From NCBI GenBank assembly GCA_023376005.1, contig CM042152.1, positions 84,063,061-84,127,060 of the forward strand: 64,000 nucleotides of DNA. The letters are read 5' to 3'. The notes beneath the pieces were generated by a model. It did not search any database. It was not told the origin of the DNA and worked only from the letters and a program-made list of their open reading frames with translations. Within the stretch, counting starts at the first letter, position 1. Each line of letters begins with the position of its first letter. A program made the translations under genes and the position numbers. Source of the DNA: Doryteuthis pealeii (taxonomy: Eukaryota > Mollusca > Cephalopoda > Myopsida > Loliginidae). This document shows positions 9,761 through 21,465 of this stretch, piece after piece.

Positions 9761-11850
9761 ATCAATTGTTTGTGTGAAACTAAATAAATGTTTAAGTCAA
9801 GTTCTTCCATCCATATTTTTTTATTCTTAGTGAATAAACCGAAGAAGTTTTTGCTCGAAGAGTATCGAAATTATTCAACAAAGTTATCTTTAAGAATAGC
9901 ACACTTAGCTCTCAAACAGAGCAATTGAGGAGTTCATCACAATAATTGAAGAAATTATAACCAAGTGAACATATTCAGGTACTGTTCAAGCACCTTGTAT
10001 TTATCACAGTTTGTAAATCCTTCAAATTTTGCGCATTTTTAAATTTATATTTTTAGATAGATAAATTAAAGCTTGATCAAGGGTTTAAATATTAACTTCA
10101 ACATAATATTTTCTGGACGTTAAAAATTCACTTTTGAATTTCTAAGTGAATAAAAATAGGCCAATTGAGTAAGAGAAAATACGTTTTTTTGCATCAATTT
10201 AAAGAAAAATGTTGTTTTTAGCCCCCCCCCCCCAAAAAAAAAAAAACACCGCTAAATAATTATTTTTTGAGTCTTAAGAAAATAGCTTTTTAATTTTCAA
10301 ATAATTATTTTTCGGGTATTAAATTTTTATTTTTTCATGTGTTCCTCAGGATCTGATATTTCTAGAAATATAAAAAATAGGAAATGGATTTTTTTTCTTT
10401 AAATGTCCAAATGGTCACCCCCTCCCCCTCACCACATTCTGAATTGATAAAAAACTTTTTTTTCATGTTTAAAAAAAAATAAAAAAAGCTATTCATTATA
10501 AAATTAATTCATTAACGAATAATTTGGTGAAAATGTAATTAAAATCGGACAATTCCCCGATTTCTAATAGTTTGAAAATTATTTTTATTAATACTTCCAT
10601 TTGTAATCGCTGCTCATGCCTAGCTTATCTTTAAATTAGTGAAATTTGTGAAGTGTATGTAAACATCATGAAACAGTTTAGAATTTGTTTTCAAGATACC
10701 ATGGTTTGTGACAGAGATGCTGATAGGAATTCGTCCTACGTCCTTAACGCATAAAAATCTAAAAGAACGCAGTAAAATTGTATTCCTGCGTCCTAGAGAC
10801 GCACCTAATTAAAAAATCACGATACATTGCACACAACCAACCCGTAACAGTTGAGGGATGTGAGTTTTCCGTTAAATGTCAGAAAGTAGTTTCGTTTTTT
10901 GTTTTTTTTGTTTTTTGTTTTTTTTCAAACAGGAAATTTCTACTGCCAACGTCACGAGAGAATTTCTAGCCTTGTGCCTAACTTGAGTATTTGCACAGCC
11001 CTGCTGTAAATACTGCTGTTTTTTTTTATGGTTCTTTTCTTTTTCTTCTCTCTAATTCCAAACTGATTGTAAATACATTTCAATATTTTCTTAGAAACTA
11101 ATTACACGGGAAGGGGTACAATGTAAGGGTTAGTTAGTCCCCAGGAAATTTGATGGGTCCCAACTAAATTTTCTTAATGAATTGTAGGGTTTTTATTTAT
11201 GAATTCGGCTAAGAAATCCCGTTTTAGTTTCAATTCATTTGATATACAAATATTGGACCCTTGTGAGTGGGAAATCGACCAGACCAGAATGCAATATTGT
11301 AAATTGGCAGAACCTGTGGATATACCACAGTATGATAATTTAATTATTACAACGTTTGATGTTTTCTAAAGAGCTATTGTAAATAGATCAATATGTAAAA
11401 AGTATAATAATCTTGATTTAATTCTCTCTCACTCTTTTTTTCCTTATTTTCTTCTTTTCGTTATGTTCGATTAAAACAGGCGTTATCGCTTCCGCGCGCT
11501 AATCTCCTCTCTCTCAATCTTTCCCCAACTCTCTATCTTTCTTTCTTATTATATTTTTCTGTGTAGCATGTCATTTTTCTTACCTTTCTTTCTTTCTTTT
11601 TAATAAAACCGGAATGATCCATTATTTAGCTGAGGTGACGACACTCATAAGAAATAAGAATTCGGTGATTAAGCGGCAGCAGATAATGAGGATTTACATT
11701 TTTGTATTCTATCTTGGACGATTTGGACTGTCTCATTTTTAACCAGATGGTGTTGCAGGATGATAACGGTCGGAAGATTAAGGAAAAGGCGTATTAATAT
11801 ATAGATGAGGGCTAAAGTGAAGTGGTCGGGGAATGATTTTTTTTTACCTT
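9761..11850. other. AT-rich non-coding stretch with element fragments
   Basis: No gene seen. About 10030-10560 is an inverted copy of about 15860-16500 (family K; shared AATCGGACAATTCCCCGATT). At 11311-11420 is a fragment with the CTGTGGATATACCACAG hairpin also found at the Helitron end near 39.1 kb. Confidence 0.5.
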
Positions 11851-11852
11851 TA

Positions 11853-12065
11853 TTTAGACCAAAATTAAAAAGGCTTTTAGAAATTTAAATAAATTCCTAA
11901 AACTCCCTAAAATTTCAGTCTCATCAGACAGGCGGCACAGATAAAAATGAATTGAAAACCTGAAAAATGTTTTACCAGGTTTTCAATTTATTTTTATCTG
12001 TGCCGCCTGTCTGATGAGACTGAAATTTTAAATTTCTAAAAGCCTTTTAAATTTTGGTCGAAATA
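11853..12065. repeat. Foldback element, about 210 bp
   Basis: Long arms include GACAGGCGGCACAGATAAAA on the left and its exact inverse on the right. The loop is GAAAAATGTTTTACC. No tRNA or ribozyme core. From 12070 to 13145 nothing beyond AT-rich sequence and a 3' scrap of SINE G near 12800-12840 was recognised. Confidence 0.75.
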
Positions 12066-13148
12066 AATTTATCATAAATTTATTACAGAATGACTGGTCT
12101 TATTTTCAAGTTGCATTAAAAACTGAATTAGCAAAAGAATAAACATTTTTTAAGTGAATCAAAATCTTGTAAAATTGAAGTTCTGTTCTCTTATGTTAAG
12201 TATCGGCAAAAAATGGAGTGTAGAGGGAGATAACCCATGTTTTCCATATGAAAAAAAAGAAGGTTACAATGTGGGCAAATTTATGGAGGCCTACACGTGT
12301 AGAGTTTCATATATGAAAGTTACACTGTGTAACCAAAAAGCGTAAGAAAAATAACAGCATGAACACTCATACTTAAACAGTTGTTGATGTCCCAGAGTAA
12401 AAATCTGGATATTTTGAAGAAATAGGGGGAAACGCTTATGTGTCTTTAACACTCTAGATCTTCTGTAAACAAACAAACAAAATCGTTAGTAATAATTCTT
12501 AAATACATAAAAATCCTAGAAAATATGTTGCGCAAAATTGCGCATTTTTTAATCATACATTTTTAAATAGATGACCATTTTTTTTATATCATACCTGATC
12601 AAATTACTATTGAAATATATTTGAAGAAGAGAGCGGAAAGTATTAGTAATTTTTAATTCTAATGGATTTTGACTTTAAAACCCTCGGGTAAATTATTATA
12701 AAAATATTCTATAATAATTTCCTGGCCCAGAAAGTGATGCGTATATTTGGAATAGCCATTTCGATCCTCGCTAAATGTACCATAATTTCGACCTTGTGTC
12801 AAATCCTACCCGTGGCGGACGGGTTAAATATATACCTACTTGGGGTATCAAGTCTGAATTAAAGGGAAGTAACTCATAAAAAATGAGTTATTTCCCTTGA
12901 AAATTATTTTAAAAAAATCTGTTAAAATAAATTGGATTAGCAGACTATAATATGTGATTTCGACTTTTCACTAGTTGCCTTCATAATTTCGGCCTTTTGT
13001 CGCGACTAAGCTAAAACTTAGTAAATAACAAATTATGGTTACTTTATGTACTGGAATTTTAAGAAATATTTTAAAGAAATTTTCAATGAAACAATAAATT
13101 TAGTTTCAAAATGATGCAAAGGTTGTGACAGAGGGATAAAGAAATTTA

Positions 13149-13339
13149 GGTTATTTCCTATAAGTCTAACATGATCAAAGGGGAACCACTCTTAACTGAC
13201 AATTTATCTATTTTCCCATTAAACTAACCCTAAACCCTAACCCTGTCTTCTTTTTTCCTAGTAGATCAATAAATAAATAAATAATTTATCAGTCAAGAGT
13301 GGTCCCCCTTTGATCATGTTAGACTTATAGGAAATAACC
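13149..13339. mobile_element. MITE family D, copy 1
   Basis: Ends are GGTTATTTCCTATAAGTCTA and its inverse. The core carries the CCCTAAACCCTAACCC telomere-like stretch. The 8-bp flanks GAAATTTA and AAATTTTA look like a decayed target duplication. Copy 2 is at 32499-32707. Confidence 0.75.
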
Positions 13340-14164
13340 AAATTTTATGTTTAATCTGCCTGCACTTTATTTTATGGATACACTTGAATCAACTGATTTT
13401 CATATTCCCTACCACTTAGCATTTCAGTTTTAAATTTGCCCAAAGGAGAAATTATTTGAATAAATTCCAATGAACGATAAACGATTAAAAAAAAAAAGAC
13501 TGGTTTATAAGTTGTCAGATGTTTTAATAACAGTTTTGACTTTAAATCCCTCTGTTAAATTATTATCAAAATAATTATTCCATAATTATTTTCTGACCCA
13601 AGAAATGATGATTATACTTGTGTTATCAATTCACACGTAAAGGGAAGTAACTCATAAAAACTGATTTAAAAAAATGTTTAAAAACAATTAAACACTTAAA
13701 ATAATTATGCTTACTTTCTGAATTTTTTTAAAGATCAAAAACAGTATAATAAAACATTAAATTCAGTTTAAAAATTACACAACCACTATCTTTGTATTAT
13801 TTTAAAACTGAATTTATTGTTTTGGTAAAACTTGCAAATCATACTCAAAATCCCATTATATTACAGGGTGACCCAGAAAAAACAGAACCCAAATTATCTA
13901 TTTATTTCCCCATTAAACTAAAGCCGAAGCCATTGGACATAGGTCCCAAAAGGCAGGTAAGTATAAATAAAAATTACCCGTGTCTAATATGATAAATTTA
14001 ATATAAAAAGTCAGTGTCAAAATTGGTGCTAGCATTTTATTCGAGTGATTTTTTTTATCGTAAAATAACAGAGGTATTGTTGTTTTGATTTATTAAACTT
14101 GTCCATACAGACAGATTTGTAAATTAAAATTTTTCTCGTGACATACGAGTGTTTGCGGCGTGAT

Positions 14165-15030
14165 CAGACAAAATGGCCGAACAGACATTTTACCGTATGG
14201 ACATCTTACCGAATGGTATCGTATGGACATGTCACCGAACAGACATTTCACCGACGGGCATCTCACTGGACGGATATCTATGGGGTTTAAGTAATTATGG
14301 GATAGAAGTGGTTTGGGGTGTTTTTTAATGTAGCTTGGATATTCTCGGCTGCGTGTTCCTCAGGCTTTTTTTTTTTAACCCCCATCTCTTTTTGTTGACA
14401 CGCGCTGAAAAGAAAACATTCAAAGAACGAGAAAGGAAAGAGACAAAGGCAGAAGGTGGCTTTATGACTTAGGCTTTATTGAGCGGGTCATAGTCGCCTG
14501 TAGCAAGGAGATATTCCCTCTGGCTAGTAGGAGCGACTACACTCAGTTGAGGCCTAAATTAAAAATGGTCGAAAATATTCTTTTGGGGGTAGGGAGCCAG
14601 TCCTTTTTGTCGGACATGCGCAGAGGGTTTTTCCGGTGAAAGGCACCACGGGAGTTTGTTGGTCTTTCAAAAATTTTATTTAAATTTTATTTCTATTTTC
14701 GTTTTTTAATCCCCACACATCTCTACCGAAAGGGCAGTTTACCGTACGGAATTTTCACCGAACAGACATTTCACCGTATGGACATTTTACCGACGAGTAT
14801 TTCACCGAACAAACATTTTAACATACAGACATTTCACTGAACAAACATTTCAGCGAACAGACATTTTACCGTATGGACATTTCACCGAACAAACATTTCA
14901 CCGACGAGTATTTCACCGAACAAACATTTCACCAACAGAGATTTTATCGTACGAACTTTTCATCGAACAGACATTTCACCAACGGGCATTTCACTGAACG
15001 GACATCTTACCGAACAGAAATTTTACCGGG
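14165..15030. repeat. Degenerate minisatellite (CACCGAACAGACATTT) split by a retroelement-like insert
   Basis: Units of 15-20 bases such as TTTCACCGAACAGACA and TTTTACCGTATGGACA fill about 14165-14280 and 14730-15030. The interruption is described separately. From 15060 to 15860 only AT-rich sequence is seen. Confidence 0.75.
14388..14717 (-). mobile_element. Solo-LTR-like element, copy 1
   Basis: On the minus strand it starts TGTGGGGATTAAAAAACG, carries CTCAATAAAGCCTAAGTC (polyadenylation signal) in the middle and ends near GTGTCAACA. CATCTCT occurs on both sides and may be a target duplication. A second copy in the opposite orientation is at 54671-54985. The start (TG), end (CA) and internal AATAAA fit an LTR. 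No internal retroviral-type region is attached. Confidence 0.5.
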
Positions 15031-15859
15031 ATAATGTTGATTTCATATCTAAAAATGACAATATATATATATATTTTAAATCAGAGAAGTTGAAATATTG
15101 CCTTGATGTGCAGAATACCCGGATATAAATCCTAATGAAAATTTGTGGGTTTATTTAAAAAAAGGAATATTAAAAAAATATTCAATTGCAAGAAAATGAG
15201 TTAATAATTGCAATACAGATTGAATGGAAACAATTTTAAAATAACTTCGAGATAATTTAATTTTGATTATGAAAGCACAAGTATGTAAATTCTATGCTGC
15301 AAAAGGACACTATGTTAATCATTAAAACTAGCACCCCCACCCCCAAAAAGACACGCTCAGGGCGGTATAAAAATGAATTTTTGAAAGATATTGTTAGAGA
15401 GTTTGTACCGTAAGTAAGTAAAATCATCAAATTTATTAAAGGAATAAAAATATGATAAAATAAAGTAAGATAAAATAAAATAAATAAAATACAATTTGAA
15501 ATGGAAATTTAGTTATGCTAAATTTAAATGTTTATTTATTCGGCTATGACGATTTGGGGTAATGTGACTTAAACAGTGACGTAGTTTCGGTTACAGACAA
15601 ATAGAGACCCAACCTCCATTATTAATAGAAGATACAGTAATTTAATTAAAAATGTTTAAAAAGTTACATAACTTTTTAAAATGAAAGATTACAGTCTTTT
15701 AATTTATTATTTCACTAATGTTTTTTTGTAAAAAATATGTAATGTGTAAAAATATATCTTTTAATATCTATAAAAAAAATATAATTTCTAAAATGATAAA
15801 TTTTAATTACTTATGTACAAAGATCATAAGGGGAGGTAATAAAAATATTTTTAAGAATT

Positions 15860-16545
15860 TTAAAACAATTATCAAAAATCGGGGAATTGTCCGATTTTAA
15901 TGAAATTTCTAGCACTTTATTCATTAAGGTCTAACTTAATTATAATAAATAATAATAAATAGCTTATTTTATTAAAAAATAGATTGAACATTTCTTTCTT
16001 TTATCAATTCATATTGTAGAGGAGATTTAACCTTTGATCATTTGAATAATTAAAAAAAAAAAACAGTCCCTAATTTTTACATTTCTAGAAAGATCAAATC
16101 CTGAAAACCAGATAAAAAATAAAATAAGATGAAAAAAATTATCACCCGAAAAAAGTTATTTAAAAATTTAAAAAGTTATTTTCTTAAAAGTAAAAAAAAT
16201 AATTTTTGTAGCGCGGTTTTTATTCGTAGATTTAAAAACAATATTTTTTCTTTGAATTGATGAAAAAAAAAAAAAAAAAAAAAAAAAAAAGAAGAAGCAT
16301 TTTCTCTTATTCAATTGGCATATTCTTATTTACTTAAAAATTTAATAGTGAATTCTAAACTTCTGGAAGTTGCCATATTACTCTCAATAGATCAAACTTT
16401 ATTTTATTTATATAAAAAATGTAAGTTTAAAAATGCGCAATTTTGCGCAACATATTTTCCGAGATTTTTATGTTTAAAAATTATTACTAACGATTATTTT
16501 TTCATTTACGAATCACCAGACGGACTGAAAAAGGTTCTCTAGCCT
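15860..16545 (-). mobile_element. Family K element (inverse of 10.0-10.6 kb)
   Basis: Contains AAATCGGGGAATTGTCCGAT, a near-palindrome also found in the copies at 10.5, 43.1 and 51.7 kb, and a poly-A run at about 16262-16290. The 75-codon frame at 16315-16542 lies in it and has no recognisable product. Confidence 0.45.
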
Positions 16546-16716
16546 TATGACCTGGACAAACAATACGTAATATAATTTTATCGTATTGGCCACTATAGAT
16601 TTTTACCTACTTACACGCCAAAATCTAGTCAATTTTCAGGTGTATATACGTATTTATCTCCCTTACACGCTATGATTGCACGCCCCCAATATAAAACCAT
16701 TTAAAATTTTAGGTTT

Positions 16717-17309
16717 TGTTTGGTTTGTTTTGTTTTACGGCATATCAAACCTCGGTGGGTCATTTAATGCCGACAAAGTTTTGAAATAAATTCATTCTTA
16801 ATGGATACTCATTTTTTTTATAAACACATTTTCCTATTTAAACCATAGATGGGATCCTAACAGGTAGTACCACTCCGGGTGAGAGTAGATCTGGGAGCAA
16901 TGGTGATGAAGGGGTGCTCCACATCCCCCAGACCTCCAGAACTGGAACCTCACCATCAGATAGGGTTTAACATCATTCCCAGGACATGTAGACCCTCAGC
17001 TACCACCTTCTAGCACCATATGATAAGAAGGATTGGGGGTTGCCATAAGGGCAATAGGGTTGGGGCAATCATAGAGCTAGAGCTTGACATGGCCAGCCGA
17101 TTGATCGGAGGGGGCCTCATCGACCGCGCGTTTGGCCTAAGTAAAGAACAAAGTGGGGTGTTGCATGTCATGGACTGCTCAACCACCTGGGTTCCATCAT
17201 TAAGCATCACGGGTCGCCACCCACGACCAACAGGTGGACCCATTGGGGGAGTCTTATCCCTCTGCAGAGGTGCAGTCGGTGTATTCTAAAGCCCCAGCCG
17301 ACAGGGCTT
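16717..17309 (+). mobile_element. Dispersed repeat F, full copy
   Basis: Starts TTTGTTTTACGGCATATCAA. Includes CTCGGTGGGTCATTTAATGC, ACTCCGGGTGAGAGT and GCATCACGGGTCGCCACCCA, and ends CCCCAGCCGACAGGGCTT. Copies: 34833-35410, 34618-34780 (minus), 39280-39705, 30758-31140, and a head-only copy near 40006-40060. The ORFs on both strands (17010-17289) belong to this repeat. Confidence 0.7.
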
Positions 17310-17456
17310 AAAATTTTAGAATAATTTTGATGAACTAACATATGAAATCAACATGTTTGTGTTTATTTTTGGGTGAAATGTCTCTTGATGAAATGTCCTT
17401 TTCCGGGAGTTTGTTGTTTTTGAAGCCATTATGTTTGTTACGATGGTAGTGTGGTT

Positions 17457-17872
17457 GGTAATCTGAACATTAGTTACATAAATGAGAGTAAGCTCCCCTT
17501 CTTTGCTTCACTTTGAGGAAGCCATATGTTTTGGTCGGCCATTTTTATTTCACCGTAAATCTACACTGAAAATACGAATTTGTTCGAATCAATGCAACTG
17601 CATGTTTTAACACGAAAATATCATAGAATAATAACAATAATTGTAAATTAATAACAATTAAGTTCATTTCAAATAATGCGCAAGCACAATTAAGAACACA
17701 TTTTATGATATTTTCGTGTTAAAACATGCAGTTGAATTGATTCGAACAAATTCGTATTTTCAGTGTAGATTTACGGCGAAATGAAAATGGACAACTAAAA
17801 CTTACGGTTTCCTCAAAGTGAAACAAACAAGGGTGAGTTACTCTCTTTTATATAACTAATGTTCATATTACC
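17457..17872. mobile_element. Foldback MITE family E, copy 1
   Basis: Almost fully palindromic, starting GGTAATCTGAACATTAGTTA and ending in the inverse. The arms are about 190 bp. No target duplication remains. Copy 2 (31626-32029) has one. Confidence 0.8.
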
Positions 17873-18073
17873 TAATATTGTAGCAGAGGTGTCTTCTTTC
17901 GAGTAAATGTAATAAAAAGTTAATTCTGAAATGAATTATAAAATAAAACACAAAATAAATAACAAGAGGTTCAGTTAAACAAACGTTTACATTTTTATGG
18001 ATTAGCTTTTTGGTAATCAGCAATAATTTACAAATATGTTTTCGTGGGAGTATGAATTGTTGTATATGTACAG

Positions 18074-19188
18074 TAGGGTAGGTCGATTTTGGAACTGTAA
18101 TGTCTCCCATGTGGCGAAAATTGCACATCTTATTATAATGGAGATTGTGGGTTTGTATGTCTGTAACCGAAACTATATTACTATTCAATTCACAATTCCC
18201 TTTGTTATTTACATCACATTCTCCATGATTTTATTTTTTATTTAAACCTCAATTATTAGTAAAATTGTTTTACATCATTAAGACTGTTAGCAATATCTAC
18301 ATACTAATAACATGCAATTATATTTATATATTCAACGAAATAGCGGTTTACAGTGTGAATGGGAAGGCTAATTTGCATATTGATCTTAAAAAATTTGATT
18401 TTAATAAATATATTCTTAGTATTATTGATTTCTAATTGTTTGGTTTTATCTTAATAAATATGAGCAAAAATCTCGGGGATAAATCTTAACAGAAATCTAT
18501 TAACATAAAGAAATAACTGTAATTTTATTCTTTTCTTCCTATTTTAACTAAATAGTTAAATTAGGGAAATTTACCACTGAAAGACGGGAGTAAGGGAAAA
18601 TGGTGGAACAGTTAGTTTCAAAGTTGTTCTATTTTCCGATTATACCCCCTCTGTTCCAAATATTTTTATCTGAATTCATATTCAGTTTCATTAGCCTTTC
18701 TAATTTAACATGATATTTTATTATATTAAAACTTAAATACTTGCACCCGGAGGGTGCATATATTTGCTAGTTAATATAAAGAATTACTATATTTTTCTTC
18801 AAAAATTTGCCTTCATTTGAAGAAATAGATTTTAATCTTTTAAAATGTTATCACTGTTACAGCTTAATTATTGGTAAAAAGCAGCATATCAGATGTGTCG
18901 GTGGTGGTGGGTGGTATATTTTCAATTTGAATTCTAGTTATATTTTATTTGTTTCATTTAAAATGACATACTTTTCTGTTTTAAATATTGAAATTGCTAA
19001 ATTTTCTAACCTATTTCTAGGCTAAATATTTGAATACGAGGAATTTTGGTGCATTTTGCTATTTCCTCAAACAATGGTGCAAGTAAGAGATTTATTTTTG
19101 GTATAAGTATTCATTATACCAACATACAACTTTCGCTGTTTGAGAGAATTTGATTTTTTTTTTTAAAGTGAAAAATCGACCTACCCTA
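18074..19188 (-). mobile_element. MITE family A, copy 3, carrying a nested Helitron
   Basis: Ends TAGGGTAGGTCGATTTT and AAAATCGACCTACCCTA, with an exact 8-bp target duplication ATGTACAG at 18066-18073 and 19189-19196. Subtracting the 643-bp Helitron at 18128-18770 leaves 472 bp, matching copy 1. Confidence 0.88.
18128..18770 (+). mobile_element. Complete non-autonomous Helitron
   Basis: Starts TCTTATTATAATGGAGATT and ends in a GC hairpin (GCACCCGGAGGGTGC), eight bases and then CTAG. It is inserted between A and T of MITE A without target duplication. The uninterrupted MITE copies at 123-600 and 7126-7590 show the empty site (GCAAATTAATATAAG type). These are the hallmarks of Helitrons: 5' TC, 3' hairpin plus CTRR, and A|T target. 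No Rep/helicase is encoded. Confidence 0.9.
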
Positions 19189-19502
19189 ATGTACAGTGTA
19201 CGTACATGTTTTTGGTATCCTTGTTTTTTAGTGTTGCGTTTTTCCTTCCTGAAATTCTGTGAGGAAAAAACTTGGTTATCAGAAAATATATTGAGTCCAT
19301 TCTTTTTTAAATACCGACCTTCTACTGTTTTGGACTGGGGATAGCTGGTATTCAGACCCACTAGATTTTGGCAGTAAAATAAGGAAAACTAATTTTTGAA
19401 AATTATGACACACTTGGGCTTTTTTCTAGGACGGTAATTCTACGTTTAGATTTGATGAAACACTTGATTCTTAGAGACCGTTACGGGTTCTTCAAAAATA
19501 AT

Positions 19503-19508
19503 TTTATT
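19503..19508 (-). terminator. AATAAA polyadenylation signal of the TRIM-like gene
   Basis: Canonical hexamer on the minus strand, 18 bases beyond the TGA stop at 19527-19529. This implies a very short 3' UTR. Confidence 0.6.
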
Positions 19509-19526
19509 CCCTTATTTTGACAAAGT

Positions 19527-20912
19527 TCAGCAGATTTTGAATATTTTAAAATAGTTATTGTCATCGTCGTAACAACTCAAAAAGAGGAGATCTCGGCTGT
19601 TACAAATAAATATACGCGGGTCTTCATAAAGGACTTTTTCAAAAGTTAACAAAACATTCACTATACCTTCGGGACTTAACGTATAAAGCATGCGTTTATC
19701 GCACACGTAAATGCGCCCGTTTTTATCGATGTTCACCGCAGAAGCGTCATCATCAATTCCTCCCCATTTGAGATCATGAGAAAACTCTAAAGTCTCTTCC
19801 ATTGAATAACATAGTAGATTTTTAATATCCCAGTTTAAAAGTAAAAACGTATTTGCAGATATTCCGGGAGATATCCTATGCGGGTACCAATACATACCTT
19901 CTCCGAGAGCGGGAATCGATAGAGAACGAAGAAGGGTTCCTTCTGTGGACAAAATATCAATAGTTGTGTGACGGTCAGTGGCCATAATCTGGGATCCAAC
20001 TCGACACACTGAGACGTATCTTTTATCTGTATCCAAAACTTTGGATAATTGGAACGAATCAGAATCGGAGTTTTTTTCCAAAATAGCTAATTTAAAATCG
20101 AAGGCCATCATTACAAAAATGGTGGTTGGTGAAATTAATCCGATATCCCAAGGTTCGTCCGGCATTTCATAGGATTTTAACATCTTGCCATCAGCATCAT
20201 ATTCTTTCACAGCACTTTCCCAACGGTCACAAAGAAATACATTGCCTTTCTCTGTTACAGTGATACCAGATATCCAGTCGATCTTTTCAGTAATCCACTG
20301 TGATTGATAAATTAATTTGGGCGGTCTGTTTGATTCCTGTACCGTTTTGCAGATCGGTTCATTCAAATTTTCAATCGAAAGTTGTGCGCATTCAGTACTT
20401 TCAGTTAAGTAGATATTTCCAATCATCATGGTGGGTATTTTGTGGTATATATCTATGAATTCTGGTTCGTATTCAACTCGCAACGCATTTAAAACGTCTA
20501 TTTGGTTCGTTGCACACTCTTCTTCGATCTCTTTACATTCCAATTCGATGTCTGCATAACGTGTTGATTCTCCTTCGCCATTTTCCGGGCAACCAGGAGG
20601 AAGTTTCGTCAATTTCGACGCTAAAGTTTCCAATTTATTTTCGCAGAGATTATTTTCTTCAATTCGCTTCCCGAAATTCTTTCTCACGGCTTCGGTTGAG
20701 AATTTCAACGAGGAAGTCAGTCGCTCAATTCGATGTTTAAGCGATTCTACCAGACGTTCATAGTCCTTCCATATTTGATCACACGTAGTCGTACAATAAT
20801 CATCAACGAGTGACGTTTGCTGAGATAATTTGCTGTTATTTGTTTTTAAATTATCTCTAAGTTTTATGATTTTTGTGTGTAAAACCTGGCTATTAAAATT
20901 GACATCTTCCAT
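19527..20912 (-). CDS. TRIM-like protein: coiled coil plus NHL-like beta-propeller, no RING or B-box
   Basis: Intact 461-codon single-exon ORF. Residues about 1-135 are charged, heptad-like coiled coil (e.g. ERLVESLKHRIERLTSSLKF). Residues about 195-461 form degenerate propeller blades of the NHL type: ISGITVTEKGNVFLCDRWES, NIDKNGRIYVCDKRML, YTLSPEG. This matches the C-terminal half of TRIM2/3/56-like proteins, which are greatly expanded in molluscs. The N-terminal RING and B-box zinc fingers are absent, so it would not itself be an E3 ligase and may act as an adaptor or decoy. The start ATG (20910-20912) is the first in frame. A TATA-like box lies about 60 bases upstream and AATAAA 18 bases past the stop, so the locus looks complete. 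Missing introns could reflect a retrocopy or the usual single-exon architecture of this family. Exact ligand or pathway unknown. Confidence 0.85.
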   Translation of the reverse strand: MEDVNFNSQVLHTKIIKLRDNLKTNNSKLSQQTSLVDDYCTTTCDQIWKDYERLVESLKHRIERLTSSLKFSTEAVRKNFGKRIEENNLCENKLETLASKLTKLPPGCPENGEGESTRYADIELECKEIEEECATNQIDVLNALRVEYEPEFIDIYHKIPTMMIGNIYLTESTECAQLSIENLNEPICKTVQESNRPPKLIYQSQWITEKIDWISGITVTEKGNVFLCDRWESAVKEYDADGKMLKSYEMPDEPWDIGLISPTTIFVMMAFDFKLAILEKNSDSDSFQLSKVLDTDKRYVSVCRVGSQIMATDRHTTIDILSTEGTLLRSLSIPALGEGMYWYPHRISPGISANTFLLLNWDIKNLLCYSMEETLEFSHDLKWGGIDDDASAVNIDKNGRIYVCDKRMLYTLSPEGIVNVLLTFEKVLYEDPRIFICNSRDLLFLSCYDDDNNYFKIFKIC

Positions 20913-20970
20913 GATTAAAAGAAGGCAAAAACAAATTAGCGATGTTAGTATAGTCGTCGTTACTAGTGAG

Positions 20971-20978
20971 TTTTATAT
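20971..20978 (-). promoter_or_regulatory. TATA-like box of the TRIM-like gene
   Basis: ATATAAAA on the minus strand about 60 bases upstream of the ATG at 20912. With transcription starting some 30 bases downstream, the 5' UTR would be about 30 bases. Base composition is AT-rich, so chance occurrence is possible. Confidence 0.4.
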
Positions 20979-21344
20979 TGAGTCACCACAATCAACTAAG
21001 TGTCAGGTGAATGAGTAGGCGTGTGTCTCTTTACAAAGAAGCCGTTATGAAAAATCAAGTCACTGTTCTACTACTGACACAAATGCAAACAAAAATATAT
21101 GGCATTGCTCAGTTACTATGTTACTAGTTTAGTTTATGACCCCCGCCCCCAATAACCCTAATCATTAAAAAAATACAATTTTTGTTGTATTATTCCGTTG
21201 GTAAAAAAATTGGCTATCGATAATAGGAAATTACCCTTTTCTGATTATTAAATAAAATAAAAAAAAGATTAAATACATAAAAATTGACCTATAAATCAAA
21301 TATATAGGTCAGTAAAATGTAGGTTATTTATCCAACCCCCCCCC

Positions 21345-21465
21345 CCGAGGATGGATATGATACAAGTTCACACGTATGGGGCATTCAGCGATGATCGAAC
21401 CCGCTATTCAGTAGTAATAGATTGGCGAGACTAGCTTGCTAACCATTACATCCCTATGAGACGCG
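21345..21465 (-). mobile_element. SINE family N
   Basis: Minus-strand A-box TGTAATGGTTAGC and the B-box region GGGTTCGATCATCG. The flanks to 22600 are AT-rich, with a family K fragment at about 22375-22500. No gene is seen from 21060 to 22600. Confidence 0.65.

Noticed and set aside
12000..12050. CTGATGAGACTGAAA as a hammerhead core
   Set aside because: The distance between CTGATGA and GAAA leaves no room for stem II; it is a chance match in a foldback arm.
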